DNA of 64,000 nucleotides from contig JAAVTG010000693.1 of the NCBI GenBank assembly GCA_011947345.1, positions 310,001 to 374,000 of the forward strand, written 5' to 3'. The notes below the pieces were generated by a model. It did not search any database. It was not told where the DNA came from and saw only the letters and a list, made by a program, of their open reading frames with translations. Position numbers and translations under genes: made by a program. Source of the DNA: Phytophthora quininea (lineage: Eukaryota; Oomycota; Peronosporomycetes; Peronosporales; Peronosporaceae). Below are positions 49,694 to 60,270 of the stretch, in pieces; position 1 is the first letter of the stretch; each line of letters starts with the position of its first letter.

Positions 49694-50595
49694 ATGTCGA
49701 GACGCTACGACGGCCGCACCACCACCTTCTCCCCGGAGGGTAAGCGCGCGATGTATCTAATGAGGTTGTTTACTTTTTCTTGCAGTAGAAATTAATGTGT
49801 ACGCGCTTGCTTGTGCGACGACTAGGCCGCCTCTTCCAAGTGGAGTATGCTATGGAAGCTATCAACAACGCCGGCTCGGCCGTCGGCATCCTCGCCAAGG
49901 ACGGCATCGTCATTGCTGGTGCGTACACTGCAGGTATTTATTGAAATCAGTTATGGCTCTAATACATATCTATCTGCATAGCCGAGAAGAAGACGGTGTC
50001 GAAGCTGCTGACGCCCAGCAAGACCAGCGAGAAGACCATCAAGCTGGACGACCACTTGATCTGCGCCGTGGCCGGCCTGACCTCCGACGCCAACATCCTC
50101 GTCAACTACGCACGGCTGTCGGCGCAGCGCTATGAGCTCGCGTACCAGGAGAAGGAACCGTGCGAGCAGCTGGTGCAGACCATTTGCAACTACAAGCAGG
50201 CCTACACGCAGTTCGGCGGTCAGCGTCCGTTCGGTGTGTCGTTCCTGTACGCCGGGTGGGATCGCCACCACGGCTTCCAGCTTTACCACAGCGACCCCAG
50301 CGGAAACTACGGCGGCTGGAAGGCCACCGCCATTGGCGCCAACAACCGTGCGGCCAAGAGCATGCTCAAGAGCGACTACGAGGAAGGCATGACGGTGGAA
50401 CAGGCTCTGGAGTTCTCTGTGAAGGTCATGAACAAGACCATGGACTCGACCTCTCCCAGTGCAGAAAAGTTGGAGTTCACCACAGTCACGCGGAACGCCG
50501 AGGGCAAGATCGTGCGCCGCCAGCTGACCGAGAAGGAGACGGAGGTTCTGCTGCAAAAGGTGGGTGCGGAGACGGCCGACGCGGGCGACATGTAG
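49694..50595 (+). CDS. PSMA4: 20S proteasome subunit alpha-3 (PSMA4 type)
   Basis: Structural alpha-ring subunit of the 20S proteasome. Exons 49694-49739, 49826-49918 and 49982-50595, all with matching phases. The start [16 protein letters not shown] and [12 protein letters not shown] is the alpha-subunit N-terminal signature; the RYD and SPEGR forms are characteristic of PSMA4/Pre9. Later come [19 protein letters not shown] and [19 protein letters not shown]. Length 250 codons, normal. No lesions. Third-position C/G bias suggests strong expression. Confidence 0.96.
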
Positions 50596-50728
50596 GAAGC
50601 AGGTCGCCAGCAATGTAAGGCTTAAGGGTGATAAATTGGCGTTCACCTCGAGTTTCCCTGCGAGTCGCAGACACTTCTGGCGTAATGTCTTCACCAAGTA
50701 AAAAAGATCAACAACACCAAACGCTTTC

Positions 50729-51589
50729 TTACGTCCCTCCTCCTACAACTCCAGTCGAGGTCTTGCTTACTGCACCGTTGACAGCATCGGTCGCTGCGCT
50801 CTTTGCGGAATCCACGGCCTTCTCTATTCCCTGCTTCGCTTTGTCTCCAACGCGTGCGACGCAGCTGGTAAAGTCAAATCCGCAGATCATAATCGAGATG
50901 GCGAAGGCAAGCACACACAGTGCAAGCGTCGTGTAGATCCAGTACTTGACGTTCATCCACCAGTACACATTCTTAAGCTTTTTGGCCGACTTCTCGTACT
51001 TCATGGCGTCTTGCTGCAGTTTACTCGTCCGCGTCACCAAGAGCTCGATTTTCTCCCCGCGCTCCATCAACTGCGTCCACCAGCAGACAATTAAGAACCT
51101 ATTCCTCATTCGTGAACGTTCTTCTACCCATACCTGGTTAACGTTGTCGATCATGAGTGTTTTGACGCGCTCCATCTTCTGCCGGACTTGGAACATTGGT
51201 GTATCGATCTTGTAGTTGTCGTACTTCTTCATGAGCGAGCTGAGCGTCGAGTTGAACGACGTCATTGCGTAGGCCAGCGCTGTCTGCGCCTGCTGCTTGT
51301 ACTTGGATAGGAAGGCCGACTGCATCTCCGACAGCATCATGAAGGCCACGTTGGCGTGCACACGCTCCTCAGCCATGCACATGTAGGCGATGCCGTCGTC
51401 GTGCAAGAAGAAAAAGTTGAACTCGTTGTACGGAAACACGCTCTTGGACGCCGGCGCCGCTGCGCTCGGTTCGTGCTGCGCCAGATGCTTGAGCACGGCG
51501 CGCGTCACCGTGGGGAAGTTGCCGCTCTGGTCCGTGTACTCGCACAGCACGTTCTGACCGCGCGCGACCAGCGTGTACACGATCGACAT
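50729..51589 (-). CDS. VAMP7-like R-SNARE with longin domain and long luminal tail
   Basis: Starts MSIVYTLVARGQNVLCEY, a longin domain of about 130 residues (FNFFFLHDDGIAYMCMAEE). The R-SNARE motif runs VRQKMERVKTLMIDNVNQV then LMERGEKIELLVTRTSKLQ, with the zero-layer Arg in ERGEK. An intron of 60 bp (GTATGG ... ACGCAG, about 51075-51134) lies inside the SNARE motif; it is a multiple of three and open, so retention would insert 20 residues. After the membrane span (YTTLALCVLAFAISIMI) there is a tail of about 50 residues made of AKQGIEKAVDSAKSAATDAV-like repeats. Canonical VAMP7 ends soon after its span. Acts in fusion with late endosome, vacuole or plasma membrane. Confidence 0.9.
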   Translation of the reverse strand: MSIVYTLVARGQNVLCEYTDQSGNFPTVTRAVLKHLAQHEPSAAAPASKSVFPYNEFNFFFLHDDGIAYMCMAEERVHANVAFMMLSEMQSAFLSKYKQQAQTALAYAMTSFNSTLSSLMKKYDNYKIDTPMFQVRQKMERVKTLMIDNVNQVWVEERSRMRNRFLIVCWWTQLMERGEKIELLVTRTSKLQQDAMKYEKSAKKLKNVYWWMNVKYWIYTTLALCVLAFAISIMICGFDFTSCVARVGDKAKQGIEKAVDSAKSAATDAVNGAVSKTSTGVVGGGT

Positions 51590-51719
51590 GGCCCGCCGGA
51601 CACTATCGTTACGCTTTGCTCGACGCCTGCAATGACCTTTCGATCCGAAAATGCGTATCTTTCCTTTTTCGTCCAATCGTTTCGACGGAATCCTGATACG
51701 CACTGCCTTTGCGATCAAC

Positions 51720-52250
51720 ATGACGGGTCATGCTCTTATCCTCGCACTCCTCACCGTCTTGCTGTGGTGTCCGTGCGTCCTACCCGTCCGGAGCGTGAAG
51801 CCATCCTCTTCAACACCGCGAAGATGCCAACAAACTCGGCGACCGCCCGACGACGCAGAGTGCAGCTCCCTCAGCGGCCCGTTCTGCGCCCTCACAAACT
51901 CAATGGCGTTCTTCGAGGCGTACATGACGCCCATCTCGCTATTGGACCTGCAGCAAGAGGGAGGAGAGGTGTCTCGACGCCCTATTAACTCCGACGACGG
52001 CGTGGCCCACTGGCAGCGGAAGAAGTGTTTCTTCCAGCACTACTCGGCCAGCTGGATGGACGCCGGCGGCGACGCCAACGACATCCTGAGTCAGCCAGTG
52101 GCCAGCGTGGACGAGTGTGAGCAACTGTGCTGCGACCACGCGAGATGCAACTCGTTCACGTTCTGGAGAGGCCGCACATGCTTCCTGAGAGCCTCCAGCA
52201 AAGCCCCACGCCATGACGCCGACTCGTTCACAGGCATCCGCTTGATCTAA
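51720..52250 (+). CDS. Secreted PAN/Apple-domain protein
   Basis: The ATG at 51720 opens a good signal peptide (MTGHALILALLTVLLWCP). An in-frame ATG at 51651 exists but gives a poorer N-terminus. The C-terminal 80 residues have the cysteine spacing of a PAN/Apple module: KKCFFQHYSASWMD, VDECEQLCCDHARCNSFTFW, RGRTCFLRAS. These modules bind protein or carbohydrate; oomycetes secrete several PAN proteins. No second domain is seen; the middle is Ser/Arg-rich and then polar. No RXLR or LFLAK motif is present. Divergent from the SNARE gene, starts 130 bp apart. Confidence 0.75.
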   Translation: MTGHALILALLTVLLWCPCVLPVRSVKPSSSTPRRCQQTRRPPDDAECSSLSGPFCALTNSMAFFEAYMTPISLLDLQQEGGEVSRRPINSDDGVAHWQRKKCFFQHYSASWMDAGGDANDILSQPVASVDECEQLCCDHARCNSFTFWRGRTCFLRASSKAPRHDADSFTGIRLI

Positions 52251-52301
52251 ATTTCACAATTCGTTTACTGCTTCTGGTTTGTTGAATTTCCTAATTGCTC
52301 A

Positions 52302-54308
52302 ATGCGGAAGTTGACGTTGAAGTTGCACAGAGTGATGGTCAGTCATGAAAGTGCAGCCATGGCCATAAGAAGAGCGCGCGAAGAGGAAAACGCTGTGCTT
52401 GACGACGCCTCCAGAGACGAGGTGTGTGCTGCTGGCTCTGTTGCACTTGTTGGTGTCTCTGTCTGACGTGTGTGTATGTACGCGCGGGAGTTCAGGTCCT
52501 GCAGCGCATTGAGGCACTCGTGGCAGACTTCGTCGACGCTTTATCAGTTGTGTGATCAGTATAATGACTGTGGTGCACCTAATAAACTAACAACGACGTA
52601 GAATGGTGGCGTTTTGGAGCTGGAAACTGTAAGATGATGCCGCAGCATGTTTTTGAATTTCATTTTACCATTTGTCCAGTTGAAGAGAAACTCGACGGCC
52701 TTGAGGTTCGACCACGAGACGCAGCGTCAGTTCCACGCTAACGACAAGCGCCTTATCAAGCTGGTAGTAGCTTTGCTAACATGAATACTCCTGCGTGGGT
52801 CTTGCTCACTTGATATTGGTGGCTACTGAAGAACCGGCAGGGAGGACGCCGATACACTGGGGTCTGGCTGATTTTACAGACTGCACACACTTTGCTGACG
52901 GAAGATAAAACGGCGACGCAGGTGCTACCGTTTGTGATGATACGCGGTTCTTGATAGTACTGACTTCGCTTTGTTTAACTAGCGTGATGTTTACTACCTT
53001 CATCCATTCTTCAAAGGGCAACATGAGGCCGACGAGGCGATTCTAGGTGAGTTTGCTTCGTATCCCAGCGGAAGCTGCAACGATCTTTATCTGGCTCTAG
53101 ATGCTGGAGGTATCCTGGGGTTCCGAGAGAATGTCTTAACATTGTCGGCGCGACAAAAGGGTGTTTCGCTGGGGATATTAGTATTCTGGTATATTCTGAA
53201 CATGCGTCACAATTTTCAAGACGTAACAATCGCTGCAATGACATTGTAGCGAGGTGGGCAGTGGAGACACCATGGTAGCGGGGAAGAAGTCGCCATCACT
53301 CCAGAGCTACTGCGGCTAAAGGCTGACGAAATGTGGAGATATACTAGCTTTCTTTCCTTACAGCATGCAAAACACTGTGATCGCTAACCTTTTGGTTGTA
53401 GGCAAAGCCGTGCAACTTGCATTGTTGTGGTCGAAAAGGATGGTATATTGATGTCTTTGAAGGATACGAGTACGATAACTCTTACGCAACACTTTTCCAG
53501 GCATTTTCAATCGACTCAGGTAATTTTCGAGGCATTTCATCATGACTGAAGAATGCTAAAGCTAGTTTTTAGAGAAGACAAGTTTTTCGAGATGATTCCT
53601 AGCATCTTGGTTACTGGTCGAGGCTTCCCTGATTTGGCGACAAGGTAGGAAAGGCTATGCGTTCACTGTTCCGTGATTATAGAATTGCAACTAATATGCT
53701 GGCTCAAGAGCATTTGTGCGTTTGATGAGCCACACGCTTCAAATCCCAGTCGTTGGCCTTTGCGATTGCAATCCCTTTGGTCTTTCGATCATGGTAAGCA
53801 CGGTCACTTGAACTTGATATCCTTCTCGTCATAAAAGCAATCAACCACGTGCTCTGTAGCTCACCTACAAGCTTGGATCAGCCAGAATGCCACTTGAGTC
53901 CCTGCAAAACAGTTCGTTTTCTTCATGTAAACGGTTTCAAGCTGATTCTAATGACCTCGTTCTAGCTGTCGATGTCAAGTGGATCGGCTTTCGTCCTTCC
54001 CAAGTTGCAACGCTTGGCTTACCACGTTCGTGCTTAAAAGCATTGACAAGGAAGGATCTCGCAGTTGCAGAATCTTTGGCGAACTCGGGCTTCGTTCAGG
54101 TGCCGACTACATCATAGACGTCGCTTGAAATGTTGTCTTTGCTGATCATGTGCTTATTCAGGCCAACGAGAATTACAAGGCCGAAGTTCAAATGTGGCAA
54201 GAAGGAACGCTGCCATGGAAGATCGAGCTCGAAGCCCTACATTTCTTAGGCTTTACGTTCTTGGCCTCCTTCCTCAGAAAGAGTATCCAGGAAGGCGACT
54301 TCTTTTGA
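52302..54308 (+). CDS. SPO11: Spo11-type meiotic DNA-cleaving protein (Top6A family)
   Basis: Makes the double-strand breaks that start meiotic recombination. Intron-dense, with about ten short exons. ATG at 52302 (MRKLTLKLHRVMVS). Key parts in order: the catalytic tyrosine motif RDVYYLHPFF after a CAG acceptor at 52980; ILGFRENVLTLSARQKGVS (core helix-turn-helix); Toprim strand CIVVVEKDGI; SILVTGRGFPDLATR; PVVGLCDCNPFGLSIM, where the usual DxDP is DCNP; LTYKLGSARM; and a final exon YKAEVQMWQEGTLPWKIELE ending FLRKSIQEGDFF. A T loss near 53450 and one more nearby disturb the Toprim exon. Spo11 fits a sexually reproducing oomycete. Convergent with presenilin, 50 bp apart. Confidence 0.85.
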
Positions 54309-54357
54309 GGATTCAATGCCAAAAACGGAGATATTCTGCTCTTGTCTCTTTGGTACT

Positions 54358-56125
54358 CTATAATAGCGCACCAATATTTAGGGCGCTGCTTGCAAAGTCC
54401 ACAAACACCACTCGGAGCCAGAAGTACATCACTACGGCCAGCAGAATGGAGATTGGCAAAGCAGGGAGAGCTTTCTGGTAAATTCCAAGAAGAAATAGTG
54501 TGCCTCCCAATCCCTGCAATAAACACAATTCAAACCCGGTGAGTTCATATTGCATGAAACGAGGTAAGCTAGAAAAACGGGATGCATACCATTAGGATCG
54601 ACACGAGACATCCGACCATCGCTGAGAAGTCATATTTGGCAGCTCGAGAAACCAGCACGCTGTAAAATACAAAGTCTCCCAACCCCAACTTGATCGTCTC
54701 GTCCGCGTCTGGAATGGTTTGACCATTAATACCTAGCGTAAAATATAATCTGTACACCTTTCGAGAAAGCACTAACCTTCCGTGTCCGCAATATACTTCT
54801 GGTATAAGTCGTGCCACAGCGCAGGTTCGCGTCCGTGATACCGCTCGAGAATCCTGTCCACACGGGGAACAGCTGACGGATTATATTTCGCATAGAATTC
54901 AATCAGCCGGGCACGCAATTGCTCGTCTCGCGGCGACAAAGTTGACGGCACCGGTGACAACGGAGCCTCGTTGGTTTCTCTTGGCGATCCAAGACGGAGT
55001 GGCACTTCGGACTCGCATTGATAGTACACGTTTTCGAGGATTGGGGGAGCGGCGTGTCCAGTACTTTGGTCACGACGAATTTCTGCTTCGTAGAGTAGGC
55101 CTGAAAGAGCAGAACACAAATAGTGGTCAGAGATTAGATAGATTTCGCTATAAAAAATGATTTTGCAGTTTGTACCAGGTAGTGGCCGTCCTTCTTGTTG
55201 CACAAGATTAACCAACCACTTCAGTGGTCCGCACGGCGTGAGGACGGCGCAGAGATCATAAAACGCAAGAACAATCACCAAAGCCCATGTGCTCCACTCG
55301 GGAAATTGACCCAGCTGCCAGGCCATAATAACCGACGTGGCCACTAGATACGCCTGTGTCAACCACATCGGCGTGCCCTTCTGATAGAAAATGGCGAGAA
55401 CACCGACAACTGAAAAGTTGTACATGGAGAATAGCATCGTAAATACGTCGACCGGGACCTGGACCTGGGCGATGACAATGGCGAGCATATTGCCGCCCAG
55501 CATGCCCAACAGCATCGCCGACGAGAACATCATGTAGCCGATCAGCATCTGCAGCAAAATTCGCAATCAGAACAATCACTTTCTTGATCATAAACAAAGA
55601 TCTTGCAGCAGACCTTATTGAAGTTGAACTTGTAGCAGCAGACAATGACGAACGTCGCCACCAGGAAGAACGATACAATAGCGAGTGCATTCACTAGAGC
55701 ATCCTCTACTTTTGTACCAGTAGACGCCCCCTGGTCCTGGTCAGGTCCATAAATTAAATACGCGCTGCCAGCACAAATTACAGCACAATGTCAGCATCAA
55801 TCCCCTCATCTCCTCAGCTTGTTGAACGCACTCTGCAAGCGCCTTGGCTGCCGCCGGATCCACCACATTAAGCGACACAAAACTGCAAAGCCATGTTAAG
55901 ATGTTAGTTGCTTACGGAACTATAATCTTTTTATTATGGAAACCAGTACCTGGCGAGCAGCATCGTAAGTGCCACAGGCCACACTACGGCGGAGAAGGAG
56001 CCGATCGAGTGCAGCAGCTCCTCGTGGGTGAACGCTTCCCTCTCCACGTCCAGATTCTCCTTGGACATGCGGCGAGGCAGCAGCCGCTCGCGCACGTCGC
56101 CGTCGGCAGCCTCGACGCTCGACAT
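54358..56125 (-). CDS. Presenilin (gamma-secretase catalytic subunit)
   Basis: Intramembrane aspartyl protease. ATG at 56125 (MSSVEAADGDVRERLLP); the upstream extension has no ATG. Multiple membrane spans follow. The two catalytic aspartates are in VLAFYDLCAVLTPCGPL and LGLGDFVFYSVLV, and the PAL motif is in KALPALPISI. A large hydrophilic loop lies between them (about 150 residues, with PLSPVPSTLSPRDEQL). Several introns of 60-90 bp. The C-terminus ends NIGALL. Length and motif order match the family. Divergent from the RCC1 gene with 85 bp between starts. Confidence 0.95.
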
Positions 56126-56210
56126 CGCAGTTCCCCAAATTAGGATAGCCAAAAGGTACAATATATGAAATAGCGTAGTTAGCCGAAACGACGCCGAAGC
56201 ATTTGGCGCA

Positions 56211-59200
56211 ATGCCGAGTGTCCCGCTTCGCTGCGAGCTCGTGGTCACGAAGAATAGTGTGTCGTGGGAGTGGACGGTAGGTTAGTTGCTGGGTACTGTA
56301 GCAAGAGACCCTAATTGTCTTTTATTTCTTCAGGTCGTTGCCAGTTCATTGCAGGACGGACAAGTTGACGTTGTTGACGTTGCGCGAGGACGAGATTTCG
56401 CTATTTATCTCACTGCAAAAGGAGAATTACTGCAATGTGGGGATATGCCAAGTCGGATTTTGTACGACAGTATTCTATTGCGTCGAGATAGAAGACGCAC
56501 CCGCGCTCATGATGTTAAAAGCCATTTTAAACGCTTGTCGAGAAGGGAGTGCAAAGGTCAAACTGGTCATGTGTGCACTTCATCCTGTCGTCCGATGGAG
56601 GTCGTTATTCCTGATAGACGTCGTGTCCAGCAGATTACTTGTGGAGTGACGCATTGTGTGGCGCTTTGTTTGGGTGGAGCAAAGCAAGAACTTTTCTCTT
56701 GGGGTCTCGGAGAATACGGTCAATTGGGCCTTGGAGAATGCCAAAATGCATCTATAATGACGGAAATTTGTACGCCACTTGGTCTTCAAAGCCTCTTGCA
56801 AGCAACAGAACCTGTGGTCGTGCGATGTGGTGCATTTTCGACTTACGTTCTACTTAAAAACTCTTCGGAGCTATGGCATTGGGGGTTGATACCGTGCGCT
56901 GAGAGAGAAACAGATTTTTCTGCCAAGGCGTACCAGTAAAGTTCCCATTGCTTGACGACTGCGAAAGAATTAATGACGTGGCTATTGGTGTGGAGCATAT
57001 TGTGCTTTTGACGGAAGATGGACGAGTATTCACGTGGGGCCATGGCCATTCCGGTCAGCTTGGTCTTGGACCGTCGATCACGACCAATGTGGACTGTCGA
57101 CATCCAACGCAAGTTGACTTTTTCGTGGCGAGGTGAATCGCTCCATCGTCTCGATAGCTTGTGGGTGGAACCACTCTCTTGCTGCAACGAAAACCGGGCA
57201 AGTCTACGCTTGGGGAAGCAATTACTTCGGTGCGTGTGGTGCCACGAGCAAGTTTTACGAGTATTTTCAACCAGTGCTGGTGGGTGTGCCTCTACCCTTT
57301 GACCTACCGGACTTACACCGGGTCGTTTTATGTGGTGGGAATTCCTCTAGTCTGGTAATTCTGCATGCTAGCAACACGATAGCTATGGAACGAGTTTTTG
57401 CTTGGGGGATATGTTCTCCAGTAGTGAGCTCACTGATTCCCCTTGAACTCGACGTTACTGGGTATAGCCACAACTGCCTTCGAGTGGATTCTGGAACTCT
57501 GATGTGGATATCAAACGATGAAGAATCGGCATGGATAGTCGAGAAAATTGACTGCGCTGGTGCCCGGCAAATTAACGAGGGGCTGCCATATTTGAATGTT
57601 TGTGTGGGCGATCGAATTTTCGTTCAAGCGTATCCCATATCTACTTCATTTCCTGAAAACGACACCACAGTAGATAAACTGTTTAAACTTACAGTGGAGG
57701 ATGCGAATTCAAATGATAAAAGCTATTTGGAAATTGTTTCAGTGAAGAAAGTGAAGCGAACGTCAGACGCTGATAGTAATGATGCTACCATTATCGAGGT
57801 AGCGTTGCGTCAAGGTATGGTTGGACAAAGTATGAAGCTACTCCTCGAGAGCTCGTTGGGAAAAGTACTTGGAGGTTGTTTCGTTGTCAACATCGTACCT
57901 CATGCCGCAAATTCTTTCGCGAATATAGCATCTGCACGCAAAGTGGGAAATAATTCATGCACCAGAGCTCGCATCCTAGCTGCGAATATTAAAGAAAAAT
58001 GCATTTCGAGTCAGACGCTCCCTGAGGCTAATTGGTACAGCCTGAGGTATTATCGCCTACGCGTGCGTACTGGGAACGCCGTTATCATATTACAAGAAAC
58101 CACCACAAAGGCAGAAGAACCCGCCATCGAAGTGCAAGTTCGGAGTCGTGCAGATATGAAAGAGCTCACTCATCTCCACCTGGTTAGTAGCGAAGTCAAC
58201 GACCAGAGCATGCATTTAAGCATCACTCGAATGGAATTCTCGACGCCTGGACATTACTCAATTTATGAAGTGGGATACAACACAGAAAATGAGGACAGTC
58301 CGCTGCTGGTTATAACCTGTTGTAGTGAGCCTCAAGTTCGAAACCAGATTCTCTCTACTGAGCGAGCATTTGTACAGTCAAAGTATCAATCCAGTTTGTC
58401 GGTGTCCCCTCCAGCAGCTCAATTTTCCTACTTTTTGTCGTCTGTACTCCAATGCCCATCACTCAAGAATGCTATTGCATTTTCCCCGTGGCCATCAACG
58501 TATGATGCCGAAGCTAATGATCTGTACGATTATGATTCCGAACAGAGGGCTCGATCAATGCTGATTCATAATCCTGAAGACCCTTTTACTTTATGGAGAC
58601 AATATTTCGACGCAACAAGCCCAATGGATAATTTGTCGGAACCGCGCCAAAATTTACCGTTGCATTCGGTACTTCCACCTTGGGCTGCAGAATTTGCAAC
58701 CAAATTGTCGCTCCAAATCGCATCGTGGCTCAACAAGCTTAATAACAACTCTACGCAATTTCCAATCGAGGGTGAGAAGACTAGCTCAAGCAAAGGTGGT
58801 GACAATATTGGGGTGTCAGTTTGTCAGATTCCGTATGACTTCCTAGGAAGTGTGTCGTTCGTGGAGCACATCGCAGTTGAAGAGGCGCTGGCACCTGCTC
58901 ATTCTAATGTATTAGGAGTCCACGACTCGATCGTGGCTTGGCGTCGGGGAAATGGAGATCTCTTTTACACGGTTCAGTCAAGTAAGCTCCAAGTCAACCG
59001 TTACTATAATGAAAGCCATGATTTCCCAGAAACAGCACAAAATTCCCGCATCACTCAGTTGAAAGCTAAGCTCAGCGATTTCTTGTGGTATCGTCTAAAT
59101 GACAAGAAAATCGAAGAGTTGTTTGCTCTTCTAACCGCACCAACGAAGAAGAAAATTAAATCGACAACAAGCGATGATGTCATCAGCCGTGTTATTCACC

Positions 59201-60240
59201 TGCAGCAGCTGAAAGCCCACTCGGAATCAATGGGTTTTAACATTATCAAGTCGAAGCAAGAATGGTTTGCGCTGTTTTGCAAAATTCAAGGGATGGACCC
59301 ACCTGGCACCTCGGGTATTTCATTCAGCAGTTTCCGCACGTTTCTCATCGACCCTTTCCACCAGGTCCAAAAGCATGCAAGGATGAAAAGTTTATCGGAT
59401 GCTGGTATACTAACATTTGTTTGTCTTTTTTAAGTAGTACTTTTGGAAGCAATATGTTCATCAAATTCGTAAACGAGTCAAGTCGTCACGGGCTTTGATT
59501 TCACAAGCGATTTTAGCCAGCTTTGAGGGACACGAACAGGGTGTTGGAAATGCTCCCAACAACAGTGAACTGTGTGTTACAGAAGTCACGCTACCGTGGT
59601 CAGATTTCATGAGATGCTTGGAACTTTTCCATAGCACCCTTGAGATCCCGATGTTATCGCCGTCCGACTGCTGTCGACTGCTTTACCGCTTTGATCTTCG
59701 TGGAAATGGGCAAATTTTCTTTTGGGGCTTCGAGAATGCCATTTTGCACACGTTGGACGAAATCGACACTGCCGCAAGTACCTACGACTTCGAGAAGTCG
59801 AGAAAGACCCAGCCTACGGCGAAAGGTAAGCAGCGACGATTGAAAGTGGCGATTGCAAACGATCATCGACACCCCAACATCGAGCATTTTACTTCCAACG
59901 ATGCGGTGCGGAAACTGTTTTCTGCTCGTGCGAAGTACAAAGTCTCGAATGCAGATCATGGCCATGCACATACAAGAAATACCATGAGTCATTGTAGCAA
60001 TAACGCTACAGCTGCACTGCGAGCGACTGCCAACACGCACTTGGCTAGGATTCGCAATTTACCGATATCTCATTTGCTAAGGTGAGGAAGAAAGAAAGTA
60101 GTGCATTCTTGGCTGTTGCTAACTTTTCTGATGGATAAAGGGAAGGCATCCACTTCCGACCACCAAGAAAAATATGTACGAGTGCGATGAAGCAGACAAC
60201 AGGGCACAGGCTCAAGCCGAGGACTCGTACTGAATGCTAG
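56211..60240 (+). CDS. Large RCC1-repeat protein with EF-hand-like C-terminus
   Basis: First exon 56211-56276 (MPSVPLRCELVVTKNS), intron to 56333. RCC1 blades: ITCGVTHCVALCLGGAK, LFSWGLGEYGQLGLGECQ, VAIGVEHIVLLTEDGRVFTW, GHGHSGQLGLGPS, IACGWNHSLAATKTGQVYAW. A long central region (about 600 residues) has no clear family. The C-terminal part has two helical modules, the second with FDLRGNGQIFFWGFENAI, an EF-hand-like loop. Introns near 59405-59440 and 60081-60140; the last restores REGIHFRPPRKI and ends at 60240. Two G losses near 56927 and 57133 break the frame. RCC1 propellers often act as exchange factors or chromatin binders; nothing here fixes which. Confidence 0.8.
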
Positions 60241-60270
60241 CACCAGATAGAATGAGCTGGTACAACTTGT

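Noticed and set aside
51651..51719. Upstream in-frame start for the PAN protein
   Set aside because: It would put 23 polar residues before the signal peptide; the ATG at 51720 is better.
53090..53180. Apparent 8-bp insertion and frameshift in Spo11
   Set aside because: With a phase 1 splice the exon reads through cleanly as ILGFRENVLTLSARQKG, so no lesion is needed.
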